Below, piece by piece: positions 27,361 through 32,272 of a DNA stretch of 64,000 nucleotides (position 1 is its first letter; the number at the start of each line of letters is the position of its first letter). The notes beneath the pieces are model-generated. The model saw only the letters and a program-made list of their open reading frames with translations. It was not told the DNA's origin and did no database searches. The stretch comes from Leptolyngbya sp. Cla-17 (lineage in GTDB: Bacteria; Cyanobacteriota; Cyanobacteriia; Leptolyngbyales; Leptolyngbyaceae). Where the stretch lies: the NCBI RefSeq assembly GCF_016807185.1, contig NZ_JAEVYN010000001.1:248001-312000 (forward strand). The letters run 5' to 3'. A program made the position numbers and the translations under genes.

Positions 27361-27668
27361 TAATACAAGAAACTACAAGCCTCCCATGATACGCCACCAC
27401 TTCCCCGTCTTACATCATGCCATCCTGTGCCGACACCCGCAGTGTTTAGGCAAGGCAATCTTGTTGTCAAGATTTGAGCTGTATTGTGGCAGCAAATTTA
27501 TCCGTGGAGGCAGTGATACAGCCATTGTCAAGTGGCTAAATCGATTTCAACAAATTCAGAGCGGGAGGTACAGGACGAGCCTGTTACCGACATAGGGCGA
27601 GCATTATCACCTTTCCCAATCCCCGCTTCTGTGACCAGAGGTGGGGATTTTTTTGAGGAGTAAATTTC
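27361..27668 (+). promoter_or_regulatory. leader region of the HNH gene, 308 bp
   Basis: It starts at the right target duplication of the IS701 element. An ATG at 27386 opens a 69-codon frame of low-complexity, His/Arg-rich character, without a convincing ribosome site, which I do not regard as a gene. A terminator hairpin sits at 27618-27654, right before the HNH ribosome site, so expression may be controlled by attenuation. Confidence 0.45.
27618..27654 (+). terminator. intrinsic terminator or attenuator directly before the HNH start
   Basis: Stem AATCCCC (27618-27624) with GGGGATT (27643-27649), an inner CTTCTG/CAGAGG-type extension, and a T-run to 27654. GAGGAG (ribosome site, 27655-27660) follows at once and the ATG is at 27669. 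A terminator 14 nt before a start codon is typical of leader-controlled genes. Confidence 0.7.
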
Positions 27669-28187
27669 ATGCAAACTCATCAGCCACGAATACTACAAAA
27701 CCAGGTGGTGGTGTTCTCTAAGAACTACCTACCCTTGGCACGAATCAACATTAAGCGGGCGATCGCGTTGTTGGTTACGGGTCAGGCAGAATCGCTGGAA
27801 TTTAGCAGTACTCAGCAATGGGAAGTGCGATCGCCCAGCATCGTACTACAAGTTACGGAACATATCCGCCTCACAGATGGCAACCCACAGCGGCATTGGA
27901 AAGTGCCTCCTGTAAACCGCCGAGAGGTTTTTCGCCGTGATGACCACACCTGCCAATACTGCGGCAGCACCAAGCATCTGACGCTGGATCACGTCATCCC
28001 TCGTTCAAAAAATGGACAACACAGTTGGGATAACGTCGTCACTGCTTGCGAAAAGTGCAACTCGAAAAAGGGCGATCGCCTGCTGCACGAAATTGGCATG
28101 GTGCTACAAAGCAAGCCCAAAGCACCCATCCATCCCGCTGTTGCCTTCGCAGACCAGTTCTGGAAAGAGCAACAAAGCAGCATTTAA
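27669..28187 (+). CDS. HNH endonuclease-like protein
   Basis: 172 aa. The C-terminal half is an HNH (beta-beta-alpha Me) domain: zinc knuckle C95-x2-C98 and C127-x2-C130, catalytic D107-H108 in LTLDHVIPRSKNG, Asn122 in SWDNVV, and NSKKGDR after it. The N-terminal ~80 residues (VVVFSKNYLPLARINIKRAIALL) are the usual partner region in this widespread bacterial HNH type. Strong ribosome site GAGGAG 8 nt before the ATG. Such nucleases have varied and mostly unproven roles. It lies just upstream of the tRNA array; a role in mobility of the array is possible but unproven. Confidence 0.88.
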   Translation: MQTHQPRILQNQVVVFSKNYLPLARINIKRAIALLVTGQAESLEFSSTQQWEVRSPSIVLQVTEHIRLTDGNPQRHWKVPPVNRREVFRRDDHTCQYCGSTKHLTLDHVIPRSKNGQHSWDNVVTACEKCNSKKGDRLLHEIGMVLQSKPKAPIHPAVAFADQFWKEQQSSI

Positions 28188-28235
28188 CCCTAAATGCCTC
28201 GCGCTAACATCCGTTCCCATCGCTCTCAAAAAAAG

Positions 28236-28286
28236 TTGTAGTACACCCTTGACGTCATGTAGCACATTGTATTATATTTGTAGTAC
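28236..28286 (+). promoter_or_regulatory. promoter with two TTGTAGTAC boxes upstream of the tRNA array
   Basis: TTGACG (28249-28254) and TTATAT/TATATT (28272-28278) with a 17-18 bp spacer form a good sigma-70 promoter. It is framed by direct repeats TTGTAGTAC at 28236-28244 and 28278-28286, 42 bp apart (four helical turns), which suggests a repressor operator. Related ACTACA/TGTAGT pairs occur near 25430-25444 and at the IS701 ends. Confidence 0.6.
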
Positions 28287-28313
28287 GAGACGAAACACAA
28301 AGGAGTCAATCCA

Positions 28314-28511
28314 ATGGTTACTCGCTCTATTAACCGAGCCAGGCCTTTACCGAAGCTTTCAGAGTTTCCTCAAATTCCCAAGAAAGTTTCCTCTACTCAA
28401 CTTGTCGATCATCAATCCAGTCAGAAAATCCATCTGAACTCAACTGAACCTTATCAAGCACTTCGCCACCTCAGGCAAACCTATCACCTGGAACGGCGCA
28501 CATTTCTCTAA
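28314..28511 (+). CDS. small ORF between promoter and tRNA array, 65 aa
   Basis: ATG 28314 is preceded by AAGGAG (28300-28305) at ideal spacing, ~35 nt downstream of the promoter. The product is basic and Ser/Pro-rich (MVTRSINRARPLPKLSEFPQ ... YQALRHLRQTYHLERRTFL) with no recognised domain. It is the first and only protein frame of the presumed array transcript. It could be a leader peptide or a small array-associated protein. Nothing about its function can be read. Confidence 0.6.
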   Translation: MVTRSINRARPLPKLSEFPQIPKKVSSTQLVDHQSSQKIHLNSTEPYQALRHLRQTYHLERRTFL

Positions 28512-28647
28512 CTCTGGCTGACATCAAGCCACCCCTGAACCTTGAAAACTGAATTGCCATTTAATTTCTAGGAAGCAAGCACTAGAGAGTGGGAACCAGG
28601 CATCTTGCCAATATCCTGTTCTCTAGCTCGTTTCTTCCTAATTTTTT

Positions 28648-28721
28648 GGGGGTGTAGCTTAGCTGGTCAAAAGCGATCGCCTGTCGAGCGAAAGATCGTG
28701 GGTTCAAATCCCATCATCCCC
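28648..28721 (+). tRNA. tRNA-Asp(GTC), array unit 1
   Basis: Acceptor GGGGGTG/CATCCCC, anticodon loop with CTGTCGA (GTC), T-arm GTGGGTTCAAATCCCAT. The D/anticodon-stem junction is a complete HIP1 octamer GCGATCGC. No CCA encoded. One mismatch at the top of the anticodon stem. Confidence 0.85.
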
Positions 28722-28723
28722 GT

Positions 28724-28766
28724 GTAGCCCTGTGGAGAAGCGAGTGCAATCCTTGTCACGGCTACT
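28724..28766 (+). pseudogene. tRNA remnant
   Basis: GTAGCC and GGCTAC enclose ~30 nt that include AGAAGCGAGTGCAATCC, close to the 3' end of the T-loop insertions found in other array tRNAs. D- and anticodon arms are missing. It looks like an internally deleted tRNA. Confidence 0.45.
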
Positions 28767-28772
28767 AGATTC

Positions 28773-28844
28773 GTCCGAGTCGCCAAGTGGAAAGGCGTTG
28801 GTCTGCAAAACCAACTAGCGCGGGTTCGATTCCCGCCTCGGACT
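28773..28844 (+). tRNA. tRNA-Cys(GCA), array unit 2
   Basis: Acceptor GTCCGAG/CTCGGAC, anticodon arm TTGGT-CTGCAAA-ACCAA, T-arm GCGGGTTCGATTCCCGC, discriminator T. Normal cloverleaf. Confidence 0.92.
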
Positions 28845-28849
28845 CTTTT

Positions 28850-28939
28850 GCAGAGATGGTGTAATGGCAGCATCGGGGTCTCCAAAGCCTTTGGTTCGGG
28901 TACCCTGCGGGAAGCAAGCTACAAATCCTGATCTCTGCG
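28850..28939 (+). tRNA. tRNA-Trp(CCA) with a 26-nt T-loop, array unit 3
   Basis: Acceptor GCAGAGA/TCTCTGC, anticodon loop CTCCAAA (CCA), T-stem TCGGG/CCTGA. The T-loop (28901-28926) is 26 nt instead of 7: 19 nt starting TACCCTGCGGGAAGCAAGC precede TACAAAT. The rest folds normally. Confidence 0.85.
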
Positions 28940-28943
28940 TTCT

Positions 28944-29029
28944 ACGGTGTGACCTAATCCAAGAAGCTTACAAACTGGTAAAAACTGATTTTCCGATCAG
29001 TCTTATAGGTTCAAGTCCTATGTCCTGTT
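28944..29029 (+). tRNA. tRNA-like unit with enlarged D-loop and 8-nt anticodon loop, array unit 4
   Basis: Acceptor ACGGTGT/GTCCTGT (one mismatch), T-arm ATAGGTTCAAGTCCTAT, anticodon stem ACTGA/TCAGT enclosing eight bases TTTTCCGA. D-stem ACC/GGT encloses 22 nt including AAGAAGCTTACAAA, similar to the end of the T-loop insertions. Identity uncertain (TCC or TTC). Confidence 0.5.
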
Positions 29030-29082
29030 CGCAGGTTAAAACAGCTTCTTAAACTTACACACTGTAGATACTTCCAAAACTG

Positions 29083-29177
29083 GGTGCCGTAGGCAAATTG
29101 GTAAAGCCATAGGACTTTCAATCTTGTGTTTGCGGGTACTGCTCCGCAGAAGCGAGCTACAACTCCCGTCGGCACTG
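29083..29177 (+). tRNA. tRNA-Glu(TTC) with a 28-nt T-loop, array unit 5
   Basis: Acceptor GGTGCCG/CGGCACT, T8-A9, D-stem GGC/GCC, anticodon loop CTTTCAA (TTC), T-stem GCGGG/CCCGT. T-loop 29137-29164 contains the hairpin CTGC-TCC-GCAG and ends TACAACT. Confidence 0.8.
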
Positions 29178-29183
29178 CCAAAT

Positions 29184-29266
29184 GGGTAGGTATGCAAATG
29201 GCTGAAGCAAGCTGACTGTAAATCAGTTGTCCTTGACCGTTAGGGGTTCGAGTCCCTTTCTGCCCA
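29184..29266 (+). tRNA. tRNA-Tyr(GTA), array unit 6
   Basis: Acceptor GGGTAGG/TCTGCCC, anticodon loop CTGTAAA (GTA), long variable arm as expected for bacterial tRNA-Tyr, T-arm AGGGGTTCGAGTCCCTT, discriminator A. No T-loop insertion. Confidence 0.92.
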
Positions 29267-29278
29267 CCTTCTATTTTT

Positions 29279-29361
29279 GGAGAGTAGCCCGATTAGGCGA
29301 TCGGCGCTGTTTGCTAAACAGATGGAGTTCATTACTTGTGGTTCGAGTCCACTGCTCTCCG
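29279..29361 (+). tRNA. tRNA-Ser(GCT), array unit 7
   Basis: Acceptor GGAGAGT/GCTCTCC, anticodon loop TTGCTAA (GCT), class II variable arm, T-arm GTGGTTCGAGTCCAC, discriminator G. Confidence 0.92.
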
Positions 29362-29365
29362 CCTT

Positions 29366-29430
29366 TGAAAACGTGGTGTAACTGGATAAAAACTCATTGA
29401 GTAGCCACTCGGTTTTCGCCACTTTTCGCT
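29366..29430 (+). pseudogene. tRNA remnant
   Basis: GAAAACG followed by a D-arm-like TGGTGTAACTGGATAA and closing CGGTTTTC; there is no T-arm and no proper anticodon arm. It is probably a deleted tRNA of the array. Confidence 0.45.
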
Positions 29431-29436
29431 ACTTAT

Positions 29437-29520
29437 GGAGGTTGTCCGGCATGGACGAGGAAAGCGTCTTGAAAACGCCTGCGGGTTAAACCGTCAAGAG
29501 TTCGATTCTCTTAGCCTCCG
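29437..29520 (+). tRNA. tRNA-Ser(TGA), array unit 8
   Basis: Acceptor GGAGGTT/AGCCTCC, anticodon arm GCGT-CTTGAAA-ACGC (TGA), class II variable arm, T-arm AAGAGTTCGATTCTCTT. Confidence 0.92.
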
Positions 29521-29526
29521 CCTTTT

Positions 29527-29621
29527 GGGAATGTAGCTGAGATGGTTATAGCGTCAGGTTGTTGGCAATGCCTGCCGAAGGCATAGCCCTGAAGACGCGG
29601 GTTCGATTCCTGCCCTTCCCA
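29527..29621 (+). tRNA. tRNA with hairpin inserted in the anticodon loop (probably Asn-GTT), array unit 9
   Basis: Acceptor GGGAATG/CCTTCCC (one mismatch), D-arm and T-arm (GCGGG/CCTGC) are normal, anticodon stem TCAGG/CCTGA. The loop is 29 nt (29559-29587) and starts TTGTTG; inside is a perfect hairpin ATGCCT-GCCGA-AGGCAT (29568-29584). Without it the loop would read about TTGTTGC, anticodon GTT. Nonfunctional unless the insertion is removed. Confidence 0.65.
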
Positions 29622-29643
29622 TCCCCGTGATCGGGGTTTGTAT

Positions 29644-29716
29644 TGCCTTGTAGCTCAGCGGTAGTAGCGATCGCCTGTTAAGCGAGAGGTCGTGGGTTCG
29701 ATCCCCACCGAGGCAG
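29644..29716 (+). tRNA. tRNA-Asn(GTT), array unit 10
   Basis: Acceptor TGCCTTG/CGAGGCA, anticodon loop CTGTTAA (GTT), T-arm GTGGGTTCGATCCCCAC, discriminator G followed by encoded CCA (29717-29719). A HIP1 octamer spans the D/anticodon junction, as in tRNA-Asp. Confidence 0.9.
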
Positions 29717-29724
29717 CCATTCAT

Positions 29725-29816
29725 TGCAGGATGGACGATTGGCAAGTCGCCTTGACTCTGAATCAAGGAGAGGTTGGTACCCTTCGGGAAGCAAGCTACA
29801 ACCCCAACTCCTGCAC
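29725..29816 (+). tRNA. tRNA-Gln(CTG) with a 26-nt T-loop, array unit 11
   Basis: Acceptor TGCAGGA/TCCTGCA, anticodon loop CTCTGAA (CTG), T-stem GTTGG/CCAAC around a 26-nt loop (29778-29803) with CCC-TTC-GGG and the tail AAGCAAGCTACAA. CCA encoded (29817-29819). Confidence 0.85.
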
Positions 29817-29824
29817 CCATTTGA

Positions 29825-29898
29825 TGGAAAGTACGCAAACAGGCAAAGCGACTTGACTTTGAATCAAGTGTTTGAAGGTTCGATTCCCTCCTTTCCAG
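29825..29898 (+). tRNA. tRNA-Gln(TTG), array unit 12
   Basis: Acceptor TGGAAAG/CTTTCCA, anticodon arm CTTGA-CTTTGAA-TCAAG (TTG), T-stem GAAGG/CCCTC with one mismatch, normal 7-nt T-loop. Confidence 0.88.
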
Positions 29899-29901
29899 TC
29901 G

Positions 29902-29942
29902 GGAGGCGTGAGATATCTCTGGGTCGAGATCTCTATCCTCCC
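29902..29942 (+). pseudogene. tRNA remnant
   Basis: GGGAGG and CCTCCC enclose ~30 nt with GAGATATCTC and TGGGTCGAGATCTC pieces; only acceptor and T-arm traces remain. Confidence 0.4.
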
Positions 29943-29949
29943 GTTTCAT

Positions 29950-30024
29950 ACTCCTGTAGCCCAACTGGCAGAGGCGGCTGTCTCAAAAACAGTCTATGTG
30001 CGAGTTCAACTCTCGCCAGGAGTA
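29950..30024 (+). tRNA. tRNA with CAA anticodon (Leu codon), class I shape, array unit 13
   Basis: Acceptor ACTCCTG/CAGGAGT, anticodon loop CTCAAAA (CAA), T-arm GCGAGTTCAACTCTCGC, discriminator A, CCA encoded (30025-30027). The variable region is only about 6 nt, whereas bacterial tRNA-Leu has a long arm. Confidence 0.8.
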
Positions 30025-30032
30025 CCAAGTTT

Positions 30033-30128
30033 CGGGATGTAATTCAGCGGTCTAGAAGCCTTGGTTTGGGACCAAGGAGTCGTGGGTACCCTTTGGGAAC
30101 GCTTCGCGAACAAATCCTACCATCCCGA
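30033..30128 (+). tRNA. tRNA-Pro(TGG) with a 29-nt T-loop, array unit 14
   Basis: Acceptor CGGGATG/CATCCCG, anticodon arm CTTGG-TTTGGGA-CCAAG (TGG), T-stem GTGGG/CCTAC. T-loop 30087-30115 has two small hairpins (CCC-TTT-GGG and CGC-TTC-GCG) before ACAAAT. CCA encoded (30129-30131). Confidence 0.82.
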
Positions 30129-30134
30129 CCATTT

Positions 30135-30208
30135 GCCCTTGTGACGGAACTGGCATACGTACTGGTCTTAGAAACCAGATTTTGTGGGTTCGACTCCCAC
30201 CAAGGGTA
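30135..30208 (+). tRNA. tRNA with TAG anticodon (Leu codon), short variable loop, array unit 15
   Basis: Acceptor GCCCTTG/CAAGGGT (G1-T72 wobble), anticodon arm CTGGT-CTTAGAA-ACCAG (TAG), T-arm GTGGGTTCGACTCCCAC. Class I variable loop. Confidence 0.8.
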
Positions 30209-30224
30209 CTGAGAGACAGTTCTG

Positions 30225-30292
30225 AATTTTGAATGATGAGTTTTGAGTGTTTCACTCACAATTCAAAACTTAAAACTCAAAACTTAAAACTC
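30225..30292. repeat. heptanucleotide repeats in an array spacer
   Basis: Four tandem heptamers AAAACTT/AAAACTC (30265-30292) preceded by a related inverted copy (TTTTGAATGATGAGTTTTGAG). This is the heptanucleotide STRR type known from filamentous cyanobacteria. Confidence 0.7.
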
Positions 30293-30297
30293 TTTTC

Positions 30298-30369
30298 GGG
30301 TCGTTGGCAGAACGGTTATGCAGCCGCCTTTTAAGCGGAAAGATCAGGGTTCAACCCCCTGGCGACCCA
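30298..30369 (+). tRNA. tRNA-Lys(TTT), array unit 16
   Basis: Acceptor GGGTCGT/GCGACCC, anticodon arm CCGC-CTTTTAA-GCGG, T-arm CAGGGTTCAACCCCCTG, discriminator A, CCA encoded (30370-30372). Confidence 0.92.
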
Positions 30370-30378
30370 CCAATTTGA

Positions 30379-30413
30379 AACCAAGGGTTGATAAGCAAAT
30401 TCAACCCTTGGTT
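30379..30413. repeat. perfect 13-bp hairpin between two tRNA-Lys genes
   Basis: AACCAAGGGTTGA and its complement enclose 9 nt (TAAGCAAAT). It has no T-run on the plus strand; it might guide processing or be a relic of an insertion. Confidence 0.75.
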
Positions 30414-30426
30414 AATCAGAAAATAT

Positions 30427-30498
30427 GGGCGTTTGGCAGAACGGTTATGCTCCTGACTCTTAATCAGGCTGATACAGGTTCGACCCCTGTAGCGCCCA
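30427..30498 (+). tRNA. tRNA-Lys(CTT), array unit 17
   Basis: Acceptor GGGCGTT/AGCGCCC, anticodon arm CCTGA-CTCTTAA-TCAGG, T-arm ACAGGTTCGACCCCTGT, CCA encoded (30499-30501). The D-arm is identical to that of tRNA-Lys(TTT), suggesting local duplication. Confidence 0.92.
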
Positions 30499-30507
30499 CC
30501 AAACCTT

Positions 30508-30581
30508 GCCCTTGTGATGGAATTGGCAGACATATTCCGCTTAAACCGGAAGTCTTGCAGGTTCGACTCCTGTCAGGGGCA
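30508..30581 (+). tRNA. tRNA with TAA anticodon (Leu codon), short variable loop, array unit 18
   Basis: Acceptor GCCCTTG/CAGGGGC, anticodon arm TTCCG-CTTAAAC-CGGAA, T-arm GCAGGTTCGACTCCTGT. Sister of the TAG unit at 30135. It has no group I intron, unlike the usual chromosomal cyanobacterial tRNA-Leu(UAA). Confidence 0.82.
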
Positions 30582-30582
30582 C

Positions 30583-30657
30583 TGCGGAGATGGAGCAAGA
30601 GTGGCTCGGCAGTCTCATAAGCTGCACATCAGGTGGGTGCAACGCCCCCCTCCGTGA
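30583..30657 (+). tRNA. tRNA-Met(CAT), array unit 19
   Basis: Acceptor core CGGAG/CTCCG, D-stem GAGC/GCTC, anticodon arm GCAGT-CTCATAA-GCTGC (CAT). The T-loop is non-standard (TGCAACG, without TTC). CCA encoded (30658-30660). Ile-lysidine type cannot be excluded. Confidence 0.78.
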
Positions 30658-30663
30658 CCAAAT

Positions 30664-30751
30664 GCAGATGTGGTGTAGTCAATATCAGGATTGGGTATGT
30701 CCTGAATCTGAGTGCTCTTCGGGAAGCAATCTACAAATCTCATCGTCTGCT
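30664..30751 (+). tRNA. tRNA-like unit with GGG-containing 9-nt anticodon loop and 26-nt T-loop, array unit 20
   Basis: Acceptor GCAGATG/CGTCTGC, anticodon stem CAGGA/TCCTG enclosing TTGGGTATG, T-stem CTGAG/CTCAT (one mismatch) with an inserted T-loop 30713-30738 ending TACAAAT. Possible Pro(GGG) relic; decoding is doubtful. Confidence 0.55.
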
Positions 30752-30759
30752 TGTGCTGT

Positions 30760-30833
30760 GCTGGTGTAGCTCAATCTGGTAGAGCGTCTGACTTGTAATC
30801 AGATGGTTGCAGGTTCAATTCCTGTCTCCAGCC
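30760..30833 (+). tRNA. tRNA-Thr(TGT), array unit 21
   Basis: Acceptor GCTGGTG/CTCCAGC (one mismatch), anticodon arm TCTGA-CTTGTAA-TCAGA (TGT), T-arm GCAGGTTCAATTCCTGT, CCA encoded (30834-30836). Confidence 0.9.
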
Positions 30834-30857
30834 CCACTATAAAAAAGAAGGAAAAAT

Positions 30858-30928
30858 GCGATCGTGGTGTAACGGCAGCATCAGAGTTTTCCAAATTCAC
30901 GGTACGAGTTCGAGTCTCGTCGATCGCT
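30858..30928 (+). tRNA. tRNA-Gly(TCC), array unit 22
   Basis: Acceptor GCGATCG/CGATCGC, anticodon loop TTTCCAA (TCC), T-arm ACGAGTTCGAGTCTCGT. D-arm similar to the Trp unit at 28850. Confidence 0.85.
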
Positions 30929-30931
30929 TAT

Positions 30932-31003
30932 GCGGATGTGATGTAGTGGCTAGCATCTGAGTGCGCCACACTCAGCGCATGGGTTCAAATCCCATCATTC
31001 GCT
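30932..31003 (+). tRNA. tRNA-Gly(GCC)-like, array unit 23
   Basis: Acceptor GCGGATG/CATTCGC, anticodon arm TGAGT-GCGCCAC-ACTCA with GCC in place but C instead of the invariant T33, T-arm ATGGGTTCAAATCCCAT. Confidence 0.72.
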
Positions 31004-31008
31004 CTTGT

Positions 31009-31044
31009 CGCCCTGTTGCTCAATTTGGTGGAGCATCTGTCTTA
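31009..31044 (+). tRNA. 5' part of tRNA-Val(TAC), cut by an IS630-family element, array unit 24
   Basis: CGCCCTG acceptor, D-stem GCTC/GAGC, anticodon stem TCTGT and loop start CTTA. The element begins directly after. The remainder is at 32211-32269. Joining CTTA to CAACCAGA restores loop CTTACAA, anticodon TAC. Confidence 0.85.
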
Positions 31045-32207
31045 TACGGAATTGCGGAAGGCAGTACTTTTTGACCAGATTAAATTGCTTGAATCCAATC
31101 AAAGCCCACTTTGCCTTGAACTATCACAGGATGCTGCATCAACCATTGGCACCGCTTGACTAAGACATCCTCTAAAGCATCAAGATTGTCAAACACTTGA
31201 TTAGCGATTGCTTCGCGCAGCAAAGACCAGACACATTCAGTGGGTTGCAGTTGGAGGGTATAGGGCAATAGCGGGTAGAAGAAAATGCCGGGGGGCACCT
31301 GAAGTTTTTGGCTCATATGCCACGCGGCCTGATCAACCAATAGAATGATCAACTGCTGACGATGGGGATTGACCTGAGCCGCAAATAGCTCTAACGCCAT
31401 CTGCATCATGGAGACATTGGCACGGGGCAATAAAAGGAAGTAGCTCGCTCCAGTGGCAGGATGGACAAAACCATAGGTGTAGACCCATTGATAGCGGCGA
31501 GAATGATGCGCTGATGGGCGTTCTCCTATGGGTGCCCAAACCCGCCTGACAATGGGTTGCAAGCCTAATCGAGCTTCGTCTTCCGCCCAAATTACAATCT
31601 CCCGATTGGGAAACAACGAGCGCAACCACGCCACATGACCTGCTAATCCTGCTTTGAACTCTGCTTGCTGCTCAAGGGTTGCGCTTTGATGATGCACCGG
31701 ACGCGGCACCTGCAAGCTCAACCCCAAACGTCGTAGATACTTCCAGGCTGTTGAGGGGTGTAAGCAAATGCCAAAGTAGGTTTCGATATACTCCCCAACT
31801 TTCGGTCCACTCCAGAGTCCGCCATCATCCGGGGCACTCTGTAAGCGTTGCCGCAATAGCCGTTGCTGTTCATCACTTAAAGCCAACCGATTGCCCCCAG
31901 GGTTCAAGCGTTGCCGATTGACTAGTCCGACCGCACCCTCGGCGTTGTAGCGACGGGCAATTTTCCGCACTCCACTACAACTGAGTCCACAAATCTCAGC
32001 GGTTTGTTCGATGCTCATCGGAGTCTTTGGATGACTGAGCAATCGAATCACCAACCAACGGTTTTTCTCGCCAGCATCTTGGCACTGAACATACCGCTGA
32101 GTTAGATCTGCGTAGTCTAGATGAGGGCTAATTTGAGTGCGGGGTCGAGGCATGGACAGAGTACCTTTTTCATCTTGCTAAATGATACTCCCCTACTCAA
32201 TTCCGTA
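31045..32207. mobile_element. IS630-family element inside tRNA-Val
   Basis: 1,163 bp, ends TACGGAATTG (31045-31054) and CAATTCCGTA (32198-32207); the similarity extends inward over ~22 bp. TTA flanks both sides (31042-31044, 32208-32210). Removing the element and one TTA rebuilds the tRNA exactly. One intact transposase gene is inside. Confidence 0.9.
31080..32153 (-). CDS. IS630-family transposase
   Basis: 357 aa, single uninterrupted frame. The N-terminal winged-helix region carries SIEQTAEICGLSCSGVRKIARRY; the DDE domain has WAEDEARLGL (first Asp), LLVDQAAWHMS (second Asp) and PTECVWSLLREAI (Glu). Members are Tc1/mariner-like and insert at TA-containing sites. The gene runs against the array, so array transcription reads its antisense. 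The single intact frame and near-perfect ends point to recent insertion. Confidence 0.93.
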   Translation of the reverse strand: MPRPRTQISPHLDYADLTQRYVQCQDAGEKNRWLVIRLLSHPKTPMSIEQTAEICGLSCSGVRKIARRYNAEGAVGLVNRQRLNPGGNRLALSDEQQRLLRQRLQSAPDDGGLWSGPKVGEYIETYFGICLHPSTAWKYLRRLGLSLQVPRPVHHQSATLEQQAEFKAGLAGHVAWLRSLFPNREIVIWAEDEARLGLQPIVRRVWAPIGERPSAHHSRRYQWVYTYGFVHPATGASYFLLLPRANVSMMQMALELFAAQVNPHRQQLIILLVDQAAWHMSQKLQVPPGIFFYPLLPYTLQLQPTECVWSLLREAIANQVFDNLDALEDVLVKRCQWLMQHPVIVQGKVGFDWIQAI

Positions 32208-32210
32208 TTA

Positions 32211-32269
32211 CAACCAGAGGGCTGTAGGTACTGCTTCGCAGAAGCGAGCTACAAATCCTACTGGGGTGA
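32211..32269 (+). tRNA. 3' part of tRNA-Val(TAC) with a 28-nt T-loop
   Basis: Rest of the anticodon arm (CAA-CCAGA), T-stem GTAGG/CCTAC around a 28-nt loop (32229-32256) with CTGC-TTC-GCAG and the tail TACAAAT, acceptor TGGGGTG, discriminator A. The gene therefore carries both a T-loop insertion and a transposon. Confidence 0.85.
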
Positions 32270-32272
32270 CTT

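Noticed and set aside
27386..27595. 69-codon ORF before the HNH gene
   Set aside because: No convincing ribosome site, no recognisable domain, biased composition, and it lies in a leader with a terminator; more likely untranslated.
29554..30620. Long ORFs across the tRNA array (up to 162 codons)
   Set aside because: They run through several tRNAs in both directions and have repetitive tRNA-derived composition; chance frames.
31047..32205. IS630 boundaries with plain TA duplication
   Set aside because: Excision with TA would leave CTTATATTACAA and not a valid anticodon loop; the TTA model restores tRNA-Val exactly.
28901..32256. CRISPR-like repeats
   Set aside because: The recurring GGTAC...AAGCRAGCTAC units lie inside tRNA T-loops, vary in the middle and are not regularly spaced; no cas genes.
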